Below are positions 42,528-53,870 of a stretch of DNA of 64,000 bases, one piece after another. Made by a program: the position numbers and the translations under genes. How positions within the stretch are numbered: the first letter of the stretch is position 1; each line of letters begins with the position of its first letter. The DNA is taken from assembly GCF_006337125.1 (NCBI RefSeq), contig NZ_CP040887.1:496001-560000 (forward strand). The letters are read 5' to 3'. The notes below the pieces were generated by a model. That model ran no database searches. It worked only from the letters and a program-made list of their open reading frames with translations, and was not told the DNA's origin. The stretch comes from Serinicoccus chungangensis. GTDB taxonomy: Bacteria > Actinomycetota > Actinomycetes > Actinomycetales > Dermatophilaceae.

Positions 42528-42557
42528 TTGGGTCGGTGCCGGGCTGGTCTGTATAGT
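42528..42557 (+). promoter_or_regulatory. Promoter of tRNA-Ala
   Basis: TTGGGT (42528-42533) and TATAGT (42552-42557) with an 18-base spacer. The -10 is near consensus, as expected for a stable RNA gene; the tRNA begins 15 bases later. Confidence 0.65.
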
Positions 42558-42571
42558 CTGGTCACGCACAC

Positions 42572-42644
42572 GGGGCTGTGGCGCAGTTGGTAGCGCGTCT
42601 CGTTCGCAATGAGAAGGTCAGGGGTTCGATTCCCCTCAGCTCCA
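42572..42644 (+). tRNA. tRNA-Ala (anticodon CGC)
   Basis: 73 nt. Acceptor GGGGCTG pairs with CAGCTCC (one G-T), anticodon arm TCTCG-TTCGCAA-TGAGA gives CGC, T-arm AGGGGTTCGATTCCCCT. Reads GCG. CCA is not encoded. A perfect hairpin terminator follows. Confidence 0.93.
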
Positions 42645-42654
42645 CCCGGTGACC

Positions 42655-42690
42655 GAGAAACGGCCCCGCCCGACGGCGGGGCCGTTTCTC
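42655..42690 (+). terminator. Terminator of tRNA-Ala
   Basis: Perfect 16-bp arms GAGAAACGGCCCCGCC and GGCGGGGCCGTTTCTC around CGAC. Confidence 0.85.
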
Positions 42691-42788
42691 GTCCCCCGGG
42701 GCCGTGCGGGCCCGCGTCCGGACTACGCTGACCCCGCACGAGCGCCACCTCGGCACGGCTGCGTGCCCGACCCACGAAGGAGCCCGTC

Positions 42789-43793
42789 ATGGCCGTCGAC
42801 CTGCGGGGACGCAGCCTGCTGTCCCTGGTCGAGGAGACTCCCGAGGAGATCCTCGCGCTGCTGGACCTCGCCGCCGAGCTCAAGGCGGCCAAGAAGGCCC
42901 GCACCGAACAGCGTCGCCTGGTCGGCCGGTCCATCGCCCTCGTCTTCGAGAAGACCTCGACCCGCACCCGCAGCGCCTTCGAGGTCGCCGCCGCCGACCA
43001 GGGCGCGGCCACGACCTTCCTCGACCCGCGGAGCAGCCAGATCGGGCACAAGGAGTCGATCAAGGACACCGCGCGCGTGCTGGGGCGCATGTACGACGCG
43101 ATCCAGTACCGCGGCTCCGCCCAGGCCACGGTCGAGCAGCTGCACCGGTATGCCGGGGTGCCGGTCTACAACGGCCTCACCGACGAGTGGCACCCCACCC
43201 AGATGCTCGCCGACGCCCTCACCATGCGTGAGCACGTGGGCAAGCCGTGGTCCGAGACGTCCTTCGCCTACCTCGGTGACGCCCGCAACAACACGGGCCA
43301 CTCGCTGCTGCTCCTCGGGGCCAAGCTGGGCTGCGACGTGCGGATCGGTGCCCCGGCGGGCCTGCAGCCCGCGCCGGACGTGGTCCGCCTGTGCGAGGAG
43401 GTCGCCGGCCGCACAGGGGCCCGGCTGACGGTCACCGAGGACCCCCGCGAGGCGGTCGCCGGGGTGGACGCCGTGCATACCGACGTCTGGGTCTCGATGG
43501 GGGAGCCGGCCAGCGCCTGGCAGGAGCGGATCGACCTGCTGCTGCCCTTCCGGGTGGACCGCGCGATGATGGAGGCGACCGGGAACCCGGGGGCGGTCTT
43601 CATGCACTGCCTGCCGGCGTTCCACGACACGGACACCGAGGTGGGGGAGCAGCTCATGAGCATCCATCCAGAGCTGGCGGACGGGCTGGAGGTCACCGAC
43701 GAGGTGTTCGAGTCCGGTGCCAGCATCGTCTTCGACCAGGCGGAGAACCGCCTGCACACCATCAAGGCGCTCCTGGTGGCGACGCTCGCATGA
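42789..43793 (+). CDS. argF: Ornithine carbamoyltransferase
   Basis: 334 aa cytosolic trimeric enzyme making citrulline from ornithine and carbamoyl phosphate. Motifs: [15 protein letters not shown] (carbamoyl-phosphate), [16 protein letters not shown] and [10 protein letters not shown] (ornithine/catalytic cysteine). It sits outside any arg cluster, and the length resembles ArcB-type catabolic enzymes, so whether it is anabolic (argF) or catabolic (arcB) is open; no arcA or arcC is seen. ATG with AAGGAG upstream. Overlaps the PH-domain gene. Confidence 0.9.
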   Translation: MAVDLRGRSLLSLVEETPEEILALLDLAAELKAAKKARTEQRRLVGRSIALVFEKTSTRTRSAFEVAAADQGAATTFLDPRSSQIGHKESIKDTARVLGRMYDAIQYRGSAQATVEQLHRYAGVPVYNGLTDEWHPTQMLADALTMREHVGKPWSETSFAYLGDARNNTGHSLLLLGAKLGCDVRIGAPAGLQPAPDVVRLCEEVAGRTGARLTVTEDPREAVAGVDAVHTDVWVSMGEPASAWQERIDLLLPFRVDRAMMEATGNPGAVFMHCLPAFHDTDTEVGEQLMSIHPELADGLEVTDEVFESGASIVFDQAENRLHTIKALLVATLA

Positions 43794-44311
43794 CGGTGAC
43801 GCAGCCCTCCTCGGTGCCCGACGCCGCGCCGCTGCACGAGCCGGCGCACCAGGTGAGTCCGCGCGCGGTGCGTTACTGGGCGCTCCAGGGCTTCCTCGGC
43901 GCCGTCGTGGTGTGGGCCGTCCTGTTCACGGTCTACTGGTTCCTGCCCGACGGCGTCGCGCGGTGGCTCGGGCCGGTCTTCGTGGTCATCCTCGTCTACA
44001 CGGTGGTGGAGCAGGCGCTGGAGCCGATGATCCGCTACCGCCGCACCCGGTGGGAGGTCACCGGGGAGCGGGTCTTCGCCCAGACCGGCTGGCTGTCCCG
44101 GGACCAGCGCATCGCCCCGCTCTCGCGGGTGCAGACGGTGGACACCGAGCGCGGCCCGCTCATGCGGATCTTCCGGCTCGCCAACGTCACCGTCACGACC
44201 GCCTCGGCCGCCGGGCCGATCCGGCTCACCTGCCTGGACACCGACGTCGCCGACCGGGTCACCGCCGAGCTCGCGCGGGTGACCGGGCAGACGCGCGGCG
44301 ACGCGACGTGA
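43790..44311 (+). CDS. Bacterial PH-domain (YdbS-like) membrane protein
   Basis: 173 aa. Two membrane helices (about 26-50 and 57-80: [38 protein letters not shown]), then a bPH2 domain at about 80-160 ([39 protein letters not shown]). Function unknown in this family; in Bacillus YdbS/YdbT relatives affect antibiotic sensitivity. ATG overlaps argF, its stop overlaps the next PH gene, so the pair is co-translated. Confidence 0.85.
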   Translation: MTVTQPSSVPDAAPLHEPAHQVSPRAVRYWALQGFLGAVVVWAVLFTVYWFLPDGVARWLGPVFVVILVYTVVEQALEPMIRYRRTRWEVTGERVFAQTGWLSRDQRIAPLSRVQTVDTERGPLMRIFRLANVTVTTASAAGPIRLTCLDTDVADRVTAELARVTGQTRGDAT

Positions 44312-45912
44312 CCGCGCTGCCGCCCCCCATGGGCGAGCCCCTCGCCCCGGCCGACCCGGGCACCCCGCCGCCACCGCCGGGGGTGGGCGGGGTGCAGGAC
44401 TGGCAGCGCCTGAGCCCGCGCATGCTGCTCGTGCACCCGGTGCGAGCCATCCGCTCGATGATCGTGCCGCTCGTCCTGGTCGTCTTCGGCGCGAGCCGTG
44501 GCGACGGGAACAGCTTCTGGTTCTGGGCCGCGCCGGTCTTCGCCGTCCTGGCCGTGGTCTTCGGGGTCCTCGCCTGGTTCTTCACCCGCTACCGGTTCAC
44601 CGAGGAGCAGCTGCAGCTGCGCACCGGGGTGCTGAGCCGCAAGGTGGTGACCGCCCCGCTGGACCGCATCCGCAGCGTCGACCTGGAGTCCTCCCCGATC
44701 CACCGTGTCCTCGGGCTGACCAAGGCCAAGGTCGGGACCGGGGTCGACGACTCCCAGATCGAGCTCGACGGGCTCACCCGCGACCAGGCCTCCTCGTTGC
44801 GGGTCTACCTGCTGCGGCGATCCGGTGGCGCCGACGTGGACGCGGCCGACGAGCCGGCCGCGGAGGACGGGTCCGCGGACGCCGCCGGGGCGCGCGGCCC
44901 GCGCCGCGGTGAGGACACCGAGCTGGCCCGGATCGACTGGGGATGGCTGCGGTACGCGCCGTTCAGCCTGTCCAGCCTCGTCGTGGTCGCCGGCGCCGTC
45001 GGCGTGCTCGGTCAGTTCGGGGACGACCTGCCGCTGGACGAGACCGAGGTCGCGCAGGACGCGTGGGGCTGGGTGGCGGCCCAGGCCCTGCTCGTCCTCG
45101 TCGCCGGCGCGACCGTCGCGGTGGTCCTCGGGTGGGTGGTCGTGTCCACGGCCTCCTACGTGCTGAGCTGGTGGAACCTGAGCCTCGTGCGGGAGGCCGG
45201 GGGCAAGATCCGCACCACCCGGGGCCTGCTCACCACCCGCAGCCAGACCATCGAGGAGGCCAAGATCCGGGGGGTCCGGATGACCGAGCAGTTCCTCCTG
45301 CGCTTCGTGCGCGGCGCCGAGCTGACCGCGCTGGCCACCGGCGTCGGGAGCGACGGCACCACCCGCCTCCTGCCTCCGGCCCCGCGCCGGGTGGTCCAGG
45401 AGGTCGGGCACGCCCTGCTGGAGGAGGACGGGCCGCTGACGATGACCCTCACCGGCCACGGACCGCGGGCGCGCCGCCGCATCCACGTGAGCCGGCAGTG
45501 GGGGACGCTGGTCCTCGCCGGCCTGGTGGCCGTGCCGACCTGGTGGCTGGACGTCGGCTGGTTCGCGACCTGGCCCTGGTGGGTGCCGCTCGCCGTGCTC
45601 GTCGGGGTCGGCCTGCTCAACGCCGTCGTCGCCGAGAACGCCTGGCGCAACCTCGGGCACGCGCTCACCGAGCGGCACCTCGTCGTCCAGACCGGGGCGG
45701 TCATCCGCACCAGGGAGGTCCTGGAGCGCGGTGGCGTCATCGGCTGGGTGATCCACCAGGGGCTGTTCCAGCGCCGGCTCGGGCTGGCCGACCTCACCGC
45801 GACGACCGCCGCCGGAGCCGAGCGGGTCGTGGCCCCCAACATCCCCCTGGGCCTGGCCCTCGACCTCGCCGACGCCGCCACCCCGGGAATGCTGGAGGGC
45901 TGGCGGGCGTAG
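44308..45912 (+). CDS. Bacterial PH-domain (YdbT-like) membrane protein
   Basis: 534 aa with three bPH2 domains between membrane helices: about 95-175 (YRFTEEQLQLRTGVLSRKVV, then RIRSVDLESSPIHRVLGL), about 285-360 (LSLVREAGGKIRTTRGLLTT, RSQTIEEAKIRGVRMTEQF) and about 440-525 (LTERHLVVQTGAVIRTREVL). A charged insert (about 173-205) separates the first. This is the typical partner of YdbS-like proteins. GTG start overlaps the previous stop. Confidence 0.85.
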   Translation: MTALPPPMGEPLAPADPGTPPPPPGVGGVQDWQRLSPRMLLVHPVRAIRSMIVPLVLVVFGASRGDGNSFWFWAAPVFAVLAVVFGVLAWFFTRYRFTEEQLQLRTGVLSRKVVTAPLDRIRSVDLESSPIHRVLGLTKAKVGTGVDDSQIELDGLTRDQASSLRVYLLRRSGGADVDAADEPAAEDGSADAAGARGPRRGEDTELARIDWGWLRYAPFSLSSLVVVAGAVGVLGQFGDDLPLDETEVAQDAWGWVAAQALLVLVAGATVAVVLGWVVVSTASYVLSWWNLSLVREAGGKIRTTRGLLTTRSQTIEEAKIRGVRMTEQFLLRFVRGAELTALATGVGSDGTTRLLPPAPRRVVQEVGHALLEEDGPLTMTLTGHGPRARRRIHVSRQWGTLVLAGLVAVPTWWLDVGWFATWPWWVPLAVLVGVGLLNAVVAENAWRNLGHALTERHLVVQTGAVIRTREVLERGGVIGWVIHQGLFQRRLGLADLTATTAAGAERVVAPNIPLGLALDLADAATPGMLEGWRA

Positions 45913-46271
45913 TGCAGGGCATGCGTGACTTCGTGGACCTGCCCGACGACGGGGCGGTGGACGACCACGCCCGCTACGACCGGGCCACCTTCGCCTTCGA
46001 GACCAAGGACTACGTCCGCGCCGCCGACCTCCTCGAGCCGCTCGCCGCGGCCGAGCCGGGCAACGCCCAGGTGCGGCTGCTGCTCGCCCGCAGCTACTAC
46101 CACTCCGCCCGGCTGGGGCGCGCGGAGACCGAGCTGCGGGCCATGGTCGAGCGCTGGCCGAGCGACGCCTACGCCCACCTCGTCCTGGCCCGGACCCTCC
46201 AGCGGGCCGGGCGCGCCGAGGAGGGCGCGCCGCACCTCAAGATCGCCGAGGCGATGGGCCTGGAGGCCTGA
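45912..46271 (+). CDS. Tetratricopeptide-repeat protein
   Basis: 119 aa with about two TPR units: YDRATFAFETKDYVRAADLL, then AQVRLLLARSYYHSARLGRA and DAYAHLVLARTLQRAGRAEE. Small helical protein-binding scaffold, cytosolic, partner unknown. The GTG overlaps the stop of the PH gene (TAGTG); an ATG nine bases on (45921) is an alternative start. Convergent with pmt across 27 bases that include a GGCATACC octamer. Confidence 0.75.
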   Translation: MQGMRDFVDLPDDGAVDDHARYDRATFAFETKDYVRAADLLEPLAAAEPGNAQVRLLLARSYYHSARLGRAETELRAMVERWPSDAYAHLVLARTLQRAGRAEEGAPHLKIAEAMGLEA

Positions 46272-46298
46272 GCCCCGGCATACCCCTCCGGGCCCGGC

Positions 46299-47909
46299 TC
46301 AGGTCCAGAAGTCGAACCACAGCCGCAGGTTCCACGCCTCGCGTGGGATGGTGATGGCCGTGTAGACCGGCCAGTACCACGCGAAGAAGGCGGCCGCGAG
46401 GGTGAGGTAGCCGACCACCGCCACGGCGCCCCAGCGCCGCCGCTGCGCCGGGGCGTCGGCCGGGCCCAGCACGAGCGCGAGGCAGGTGACGACCACCAGC
46501 ACGAGCCACGGGACGAAGGCGACGGCGTAGAAGCTGTAGATCGTCCGCGTCTGGTAGAGGAACCACGGCAGCCAGCCGGCCGCGATCCCGGCGAGGGCCG
46601 CCCCCGCCCGCCAGTCGCGGCCCAGCAGCCACAGGAAGAGGACGACCAGGAGCCCGATCGTCGCGCCCCACCACAGCACGATGTTGCCGAGGGAGGCGAT
46701 GTACTCGACGCACTCGGCGGCCGCGCACCCCTGCTCACCCCGCTCGGGCCACTCGGCGTAGAAGAGGGTGGGGCGCCACTGCACCGTCCAGCTCCACGGG
46801 TTGGAGCTCCAGGCGTGCTCGTTGGCCAGGTCGATGTGGAAGTTCCACTGCTCGACGTGGTAGGCCCACAGCGAGCGCAGCGGGTCGGGCACCAGCCCCG
46901 CGAGGGACCCGGGCGGGGCGGGGTGGTCGGCCGCCCACTGCCGCTTCCACCCGCCGCGGGTCGCGAACCACCCGGCCCAGCTCGCGACGTAGGTCAGCAG
47001 CGCCGTGGGCACCATGAGCAGGAACGCCGGTATGCCGTCGCGCACCACCGTGCCGGCGAGCCAGTCGCGCGCACCCGCGGCGCGGCGGGCCCCCAGGTCC
47101 CAGGCGACGGTCATTAGCCCGAAGACGGCGAGGAAGTACAGCCCGGACCACTTGGTGCCGATGGCCAGGCCGAGGCTGACCCCGGCGGCCAGCCGCCACC
47201 ACCGGACCCCGAGCGGGGGTCCCCACCACCGGGCGGCACGGGCCCACGCCGAGCGCGGGGCCGGCACGTCGGGACCGTGCCGTGCCTGCCACCACGGGCC
47301 CCACCTGGCCGCCAGGCGGCGCCGCCCCTGCTCGCGGTCCAGCAGCAGGAAGAGGAAGGCGAGCAGCACCCACCACATGAGGAAGAGGTCGAGCAGACCG
47401 ATGCGGGAGGAGGCGAAGTGGTGCCCGTCGACCGCCAGGAGCGTCGAGGCGCTGACCGCCAGCAGGGCGTTCTTCCAGATGAGCCAGGCGCACAGGCCGA
47501 GGAGCGCGATGGACAGCGTGCCGACGGTCGCCGCGGACAGCCGCCAGCCGACCGCGGACCCCGGGCCCGTGACGAGCTCGCCGAGCGCGATCATCCACTT
47601 GCCCACGGGCGGGTGGACGACGAGGTCGGGCTGGTTGCCGAAGACGTCGGGGTCACCGGCGTTCCAGAGCTCGTCCGGCTCCTCCAGGCCCGCCTTGATC
47701 TCCCGCTCGTGGCCGAAGCGGACCAGGGACCAGGCCTGCTTGACGTAGTAGGTCTCGTCGAAGACCAACCGGTCGGGGTGGCCGAGCCGCCAGAACCGCA
47801 GCGCGCCCCCGACGAGCGTCACCACGAGGATGCCGAGCGCCGCGACGCGCCGCTGCCCGGCGAGCTCCGCGGGCGCCGGGCCGAGCAGGCGCGCCCGCAG
47901 TGACTCCAT
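46299..47909 (-). CDS. pmt: Protein O-mannosyltransferase (GT39)
   Basis: 536 aa, multi-pass membrane enzyme that transfers mannose from polyprenol-phosphate-mannose to exported proteins. LVFDETYYVKQAWSLVRFGH contains the catalytic acidic pair region; HPPVGKWMIALGE, LLAVDGHHFASSRIGLLDLF and FYQTRTIYSFYAVAFVPW are conserved in actinobacterial Pmt. Two ATGs exist; minus-strand TACGAT (47917-47922) overlaps the outer one and sits seven bases from the inner (47909), which I therefore prefer. In mycobacteria pmt faces rsmI directly; here sdhCAB lies between. Confidence 0.9.
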   Translation of the reverse strand: MESLRARLLGPAPAELAGQRRVAALGILVVTLVGGALRFWRLGHPDRLVFDETYYVKQAWSLVRFGHEREIKAGLEEPDELWNAGDPDVFGNQPDLVVHPPVGKWMIALGELVTGPGSAVGWRLSAATVGTLSIALLGLCAWLIWKNALLAVSASTLLAVDGHHFASSRIGLLDLFLMWWVLLAFLFLLLDREQGRRRLAARWGPWWQARHGPDVPAPRSAWARAARWWGPPLGVRWWRLAAGVSLGLAIGTKWSGLYFLAVFGLMTVAWDLGARRAAGARDWLAGTVVRDGIPAFLLMVPTALLTYVASWAGWFATRGGWKRQWAADHPAPPGSLAGLVPDPLRSLWAYHVEQWNFHIDLANEHAWSSNPWSWTVQWRPTLFYAEWPERGEQGCAAAECVEYIASLGNIVLWWGATIGLLVVLFLWLLGRDWRAGAALAGIAAGWLPWFLYQTRTIYSFYAVAFVPWLVLVVVTCLALVLGPADAPAQRRRWGAVAVVGYLTLAAAFFAWYWPVYTAITIPREAWNLRLWFDFWT

Positions 47910-47992
47910 ACCCGTCATCGTAGGTGCTGGCTCCCGCCCCGACCGGGGACCGGCCGGAGCGGGCCGACCGGGGGACGGCGCAGGTCGGGGGC

Positions 47993-47998
47993 TAGAAT
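47993..47998 (+). promoter_or_regulatory. -10 element of sdhCAB (leaderless type)
   Basis: TAGAAT ends seven bases before the GTG of sdhC. Confidence 0.55.
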
Positions 47999-48005
47999 CG
48001 GGCTC

Positions 48006-48707
48006 GTGGCCACCTCAACCGCTCCCGCGCCTGCGGCCCGCAAGGGGCCGCCGACCATCCTGCTGAAGACCGTCGTGGCGGCCAGCGGGGTGTTCTTCGT
48101 GCTGTTCGTGCTCGTGCACATGTACGGCAACCTGCAGATCCTCATCGGCCCCGAGGCCTTCGACGAGTACGCCCACCACCTGCGGACCTTCGGCGAGCCG
48201 ATGCTCCCCGAGAAGTCCTTCCTCTGGGTGGCCCGGATCCTGCTGCTCGTCTCCGTCGCGGCGCACGTGTGGGCGTCCATGTCGCTGTGGCGCCGGGCCG
48301 GCCAGGCGCGGACGACGCGGTACGCCGGGAAGAAGAAGACCTCCTACGGCCGGTTCTACGCCAAGGCCATGCGCTGGGGCGGCCTGGCCCTGCTGGCCTT
48401 CGTCGTCTTCCACATCCTGCACTTCACGACGCAGACGATCACCGTGGCCGGGGAGTACCCGAGCCCGGCCGAGCGGGTCATCACCAGCTTCGGGGTCTGG
48501 TGGGCCGTGCTCATCTACACCGTCGCGATGGTCTTCCTGGGCATGCACCTGCTGCACGGCATCTGGGGGGCGGCCATGACCCTCGGCCTCAACACCTCGC
48601 TGCAGCGGGCCGAGCAGATCCGGTTCGTCTCCATCGCCCTGTCGACCATCATCGTCGTCGGCTTCCTCGTCCCGCCCTTCGCCATCTTCTTCGGCTTCAT
48701 CGAGTGA
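48006..48707 (+). CDS. sdhC: Succinate dehydrogenase cytochrome b subunit
   Basis: 233 aa with five membrane helices, the single-subunit diheme anchor of type B succinate:menaquinone oxidoreductases; there is no sdhD. Candidate heme ligands: [38 protein letters not shown] and [12 protein letters not shown]. Transfers electrons to menaquinone, consistent with menC in this window. First gene of sdhCAB, leaderless-type GTG. Confidence 0.9.
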   Translation: MATSTAPAPAARKGPPTILLKTVVAASGVFFVLFVLVHMYGNLQILIGPEAFDEYAHHLRTFGEPMLPEKSFLWVARILLLVSVAAHVWASMSLWRRAGQARTTRYAGKKKTSYGRFYAKAMRWGGLALLAFVVFHILHFTTQTITVAGEYPSPAERVITSFGVWWAVLIYTVAMVFLGMHLLHGIWGAAMTLGLNTSLQRAEQIRFVSIALSTIIVVGFLVPPFAIFFGFIE

Positions 48708-48715
48708 GTGGATCC

Positions 48716-50700
<1,985 letters not shown>

Positions 50701-50704
<4 letters not shown>

Positions 50705-51447
50705 GGATCGCGCTCAAGATCTGGCGCCAGGACGGCCCCGCCGACGACGGCCGGATGGTCGACTACCAGCTGCCGGACGTCAGCGAGGACAGCTCGTTCC
50801 TGGAGATGCTGGACCTGCTCAACGAGCAGCTCATCGAGAAGGGCGAGGAGCCGGTCGCCTTCGACTCCGACTGCCGCGAGGGCATCTGCGGCATGTGCGG
50901 CGTCGTCATCAACGGCGAGGCGCACGGCCCGGAGCGGACCACGACCTGCCAGCTGCACATGCGCAGCTTCAACGACGGCGACGAGATCGTCATCGAGCCG
51001 TGGCGCGCCGACCCGTTCCCGGTCATCAAGGACCTCTGCGTCGACCGCAGCTCGTTCGACCGGATCATCCAGGCGGGCGGCTTCATCTCCGCCAACACCG
51101 GGTCCGCCCCGGACGCCCACGCCACCCCGGTGCCCAAGGCCGACGCCGACCGCGCCTTCATGGCCGCCGAGTGCATCGGCTGCGGCGCCTGCGTCGCGGC
51201 CTGCCCCAACGCCTCGGCCATGCTCTTCATGGGCTCCAAGGTCACCCACCTGGGTGAGCTGCCGCAGGGCCAGCCCGAGCGCGAGGCGCGGGTGCTGCAG
51301 ATGACCGAGCAGCACGACCTCGAGGGCTTCGGCGGGTGCACCAACCTCGGCGAGTGCTCGCGGGCCTGCCCGAAGGGCATCCCGCTCAACGTCATCAGCC
51401 AGCTCAACGGCGACTACCGGCGCGCGGGCTACGGCGGACGCGACTGA
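50701..51447 (+). CDS. sdhB: Succinate dehydrogenase iron-sulfur subunit
   Basis: 248 aa. Cluster ligands are all present: [15 protein letters not shown] with C in TTCQLH ([2Fe-2S]), [13 protein letters not shown] ([4Fe-4S]) and [15 protein letters not shown] ([3Fe-4S]/[4Fe-4S] exchange). Relays electrons from FAD to the cytochrome b subunit. GTG overlaps the sdhA stop (GTGA). No terminator is seen before rsmI, five bases on. Confidence 0.95.
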
Positions 51448-51452
51448 GGGGT

Positions 51453-52286
51453 ATGCCCGACGCCGCGCTCGTCCTCGCCGCCACCCCCATCGGCGACAGC
51501 CGTGACGCGAGCCCCCGGCTGCTCGCCGAGCTGGAGGAGGCGCAGGTGGTCGCGGCGGAGGACACCCGTCGGCTGCGCCGGCTGACCGACCGCCTCGGCA
51601 TCGGTGTCGGCGGCGAGGTCGTCAGCTACCACGAGCACAACGAGGCCTCCCGCACCGCCGAGCTGGTGGAGCGCATCGCCGGGGGCGAGCGGGTCCTGCT
51701 GGTGACGGACGCCGGTATGCCGTCGGTCTCCGACCCGGGCTACCGGCTCGTGCAGGCCTGCGTCGCCGCCGACCTGCCGGTGACCTGCGTGCCCGGCCCG
51801 TCGGCGGTGCTCATGGCGCTGGCGGTGAGCGGGCTGCCGGTCGACCGCTTCTGCTTCGAGGGCTTCCTGCCGCGCAAGACCGGCGAGCGCGAGCGCGCCC
51901 TCGCCGGGCTGGCCGACGAGCCGCGCACGATGGTCTTCTTCGAGGCGCCGCACCGGCTCGCGGCCACCCTCGGCTCGATGGCGGCGACCCTGGGGGAGGG
52001 TCGTCCGGCCGCCGTCTGCCGGGAGCTGACCAAGACCTACGAGGAGGTCCGCCGCGGCGGGCTGGCCGAGCTGGCCGCGTGGGCCGCCGAGAGGGTCAAG
52101 GGCGAGATCACCGTCGTCGTCGCCGGCGCGACCGCCACCCCGCAGGTGGACCCGGGGGACGTCATACCCCGGGTGCTGGAGCGGGTGGCCGCGGGCGAGC
52201 GGCTCAAGGACGTCACCAAGGACGTCGCGCGGGCCACCGGGCTGTCGGCCAAGGAGCTCTACGACGAGGCGGTCCGGTCGCGCTGA
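51453..52286 (+). CDS. rsmI: 16S rRNA 2'-O-ribose C1402 methyltransferase
   Basis: 277 aa tetrapyrrole-methylase-fold enzyme using SAM. LVLAATPIGDSRDASPR, then AAEDTRRLRRL, VSYHEHNEASR, LVTDAGMPSVSDPGYRLV and VPGPSAVLMALAVSGLP are the RsmI signatures. The C-terminal RLKDVTKDVARATGLSAKEL is the typical tail. ATG with GAGGGG close upstream, five bases after sdhB, so likely in the same message. In many actinobacteria rsmI is opposite pmt and followed by metG/tatD. Confidence 0.93.
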   Translation: MPDAALVLAATPIGDSRDASPRLLAELEEAQVVAAEDTRRLRRLTDRLGIGVGGEVVSYHEHNEASRTAELVERIAGGERVLLVTDAGMPSVSDPGYRLVQACVAADLPVTCVPGPSAVLMALAVSGLPVDRFCFEGFLPRKTGERERALAGLADEPRTMVFFEAPHRLAATLGSMAATLGEGRPAAVCRELTKTYEEVRRGGLAELAAWAAERVKGEITVVVAGATATPQVDPGDVIPRVLERVAAGERLKDVTKDVARATGLSAKELYDEAVRSR

Positions 52287-52290
52287 CCGC

Positions 52291-52335
52291 GGCGGTGCCG
52301 TGGTGGGCGGTGCCGTGGTGGGCGGTGTCGTGGGA
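52291..52335. repeat. 15-bp tandem repeat, three units
   Basis: Units at 52291, 52306 and 52321; the first two are identical (GGCGGTGCCGTGGTG), the third has two or three changes. It lies directly after rsmI. Confidence 0.75.
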
Positions 52336-52442
52336 CCGACCTGCAGCCCCCACGGTGAGGACGCTGGAGGGTGGGGCGGGCCCGTGGTTGACTGTGCCCG
52401 GCGCCGCACCGTGGTGGCGCACCGGTGACGAAGGACGAGCGG

Positions 52443-52871
52443 ATGACCATCAACTGGCAGGCGATCCTCGGCGGTGTGGTGGGCGGCGTGCTGGCCGGTC
52501 TCGTCGCCGCCTACGCCACCACGCAGGTGCTGCCCGCCGCGGAGCCCGCCTACGGCGTGGCGGAGATGCTGTGGGCCGCGGTGGTCGCGTGCGTCGGCGG
52601 GGTGCTGGGGGTGGCTGCCGGCTGGCTGGTCAACGCCCGCCGGGCGCGCGGTCTGGGAGGGATCGCGGCCATCACGAGCCTGCTGGGGTCGGTCATCGGC
52701 ACGTATGCCTGGGCTCGGGTGGTCAGCGCGCTCGACGAGACCGGGCTCTTCCTCGTGGGGTCGATCCTCATGCTCGGCGGGGGGCTCATCATGCTGGCGG
52801 CCGTGTGCGGGCTCACGGCGGCCCTGCTGCGGGTGCAGTCACCCGCCGGCGAGGCCGGCGCCCGGCCGTAG
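52443..52871 (+). CDS. Small four-helix membrane protein of unknown function
   Basis: 142 aa. Four hydrophobic segments: ILGGVVGGVLAGLVAAYATT, AEMLWAAVVACVGGVLGVAA, LGGIAAITSLLGSVIGTYAW and LVGSILMLGGGLIMLAAVCG. No family recognised; relatives, if any, are probably limited to close actinobacteria. The ATG has AAGGA eight bases upstream; a GTG at 52425 is an alternative. A TTGACT -35-like hexamer lies at 52388-52393. A 51-bp tandem repeat starts at the base after its stop. Confidence 0.65.
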   Translation: MTINWQAILGGVVGGVLAGLVAAYATTQVLPAAEPAYGVAEMLWAAVVACVGGVLGVAAGWLVNARRARGLGGIAAITSLLGSVIGTYAWARVVSALDETGLFLVGSILMLGGGLIMLAAVCGLTAALLRVQSPAGEAGARP

Positions 52872-53040
52872 CGTTCACGTGCGCGGCTGAGCCGGTGAGG
52901 TCGGGCGTGTCGTCGGCCCAGGCGTTCATGTGCGTGGCTGAGCCGGTGAGGCCGGGCGTGTCGTCGGCCCAGGCGTTCACGTGCGCGGCTGAGCCGGTGG
53001 GGCCGGGCGTGTCGTCGGCCCAGGCGTTCACATACGTGGC
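52872..53040. repeat. 51-bp tandem repeat, 3.3 units
   Basis: Units start at 52872, 52923 and 52974, with a partial one at 53025. They differ at only a few positions. It fills the space between two convergent genes. Because 51 is a multiple of three, every frame stays open; one minus-strand frame reads a 17-residue unit (NAWADDTPGLTGSA...), but I see no good ribosome site for it. Confidence 0.9.
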
Positions 53041-53073
53041 AGCGCGGTGCGGTATGCCCCCGGGGCCCGTCGC

Positions 53074-53685
53074 TCAGCTGTAGCCCGCGTCGGCCATGAG
53101 CTGGTCGCGCTGCGCCCGGCGGCGACGCTGACGGCGCCACAGCGAGAAGGCACCCCACAGCAGGAACAGCAGGACGAAGATCACCAGCACCGGCAGGAAG
53201 ATCGCGACCAGGGACAGCGTGAGCGCGGCTCCGTCCTCGGCGGCGGAGACCACGGGGGTGCCGAGGCCGCCGGTGGTCGTGTTGACCACGGGCCGGGTCA
53301 CGGCCTTGCCGGTGTGGACGATCCCGGCGGTGATGATGCCCAGGAGCACGCCCACCCAGGGGTTGTCCTGCATGAAGGTGGAGCCCTGCTCGAAGTCCTC
53401 GGCGGCCGTGCTGGCGGCGAAGATGAGCCCGCCCGTCGCGGGGCGCACGAAGGTGCCGACCGCGTCGTTGACGTGGTCGACGATGGCGACCTTGTCCAGC
53501 ACGACCTCGGAGAGCAGGAGCACGGCCGCGATGCCGATGGCCCAGTTGGACTCGATCCACGCGTACTGGTGCGGCAGGTTGATGACGTCGGTGAACCGCG
53601 CGATGAGCGCGACGAGGATGAACGGGATGTAGGCGTTCAGCCCTGCCGCGGCCGACAGTCCGGCACCGGTGAGGGCAGCGAGCAC
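53074..53685 (-). CDS. DUF4126 family membrane protein
   Basis: 203 aa. LTGAGLSAAAGLNAYIPFIL, the Gly-rich opening, then WAIGIAAVLLLSEVVLDKVA, PATGGLIFAASTAAEDF, WVGVLLGIITAGIVHTGKAV and a final helix VAIFLPVLVIFVLLFLLWGA. The family is widespread but uncharacterised. The GTG chosen has AGGAGG seven bases upstream; the longer frame adds an implausible Pro/Arg-rich stretch. A basic tail (RRQRRRRAQRDQL) ends the protein. Divergent from the peptidoglycan-binding-repeat gene. Confidence 0.82.
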   Translation of the reverse strand: MLAALTGAGLSAAAGLNAYIPFILVALIARFTDVINLPHQYAWIESNWAIGIAAVLLLSEVVLDKVAIVDHVNDAVGTFVRPATGGLIFAASTAAEDFEQGSTFMQDNPWVGVLLGIITAGIVHTGKAVTRPVVNTTTGGLGTPVVSAAEDGAALTLSLVAIFLPVLVIFVLLFLLWGAFSLWRRQRRRRAQRDQLMADAGYS

Positions 53686-53870
53686 GTCGTGGCCTCCTGA
53701 CTCGCGCGGCGCCCGGCGGGAGCCGTCGTCACCAGTGAACCACGCGGCATACGGGCGGGTCCCCTCCTGCCGGCCGAGGACCGGTCGGGGCGAGGAGGTA
53801 TCCAGGGGACCGCAGGGTCCTCCGACCGGCTGAGGCCGTCGCACCCTGCCCGGCCGGAGAGGCAGCGATC

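Noticed and set aside
52813..53031. 72-aa minus-strand ORF with 17-residue repeats (NAWADDTPG...)
   Set aside because: Explained by a 51-bp tandem repeat that keeps every frame open; no ribosome site or leaderless -10 at its start.
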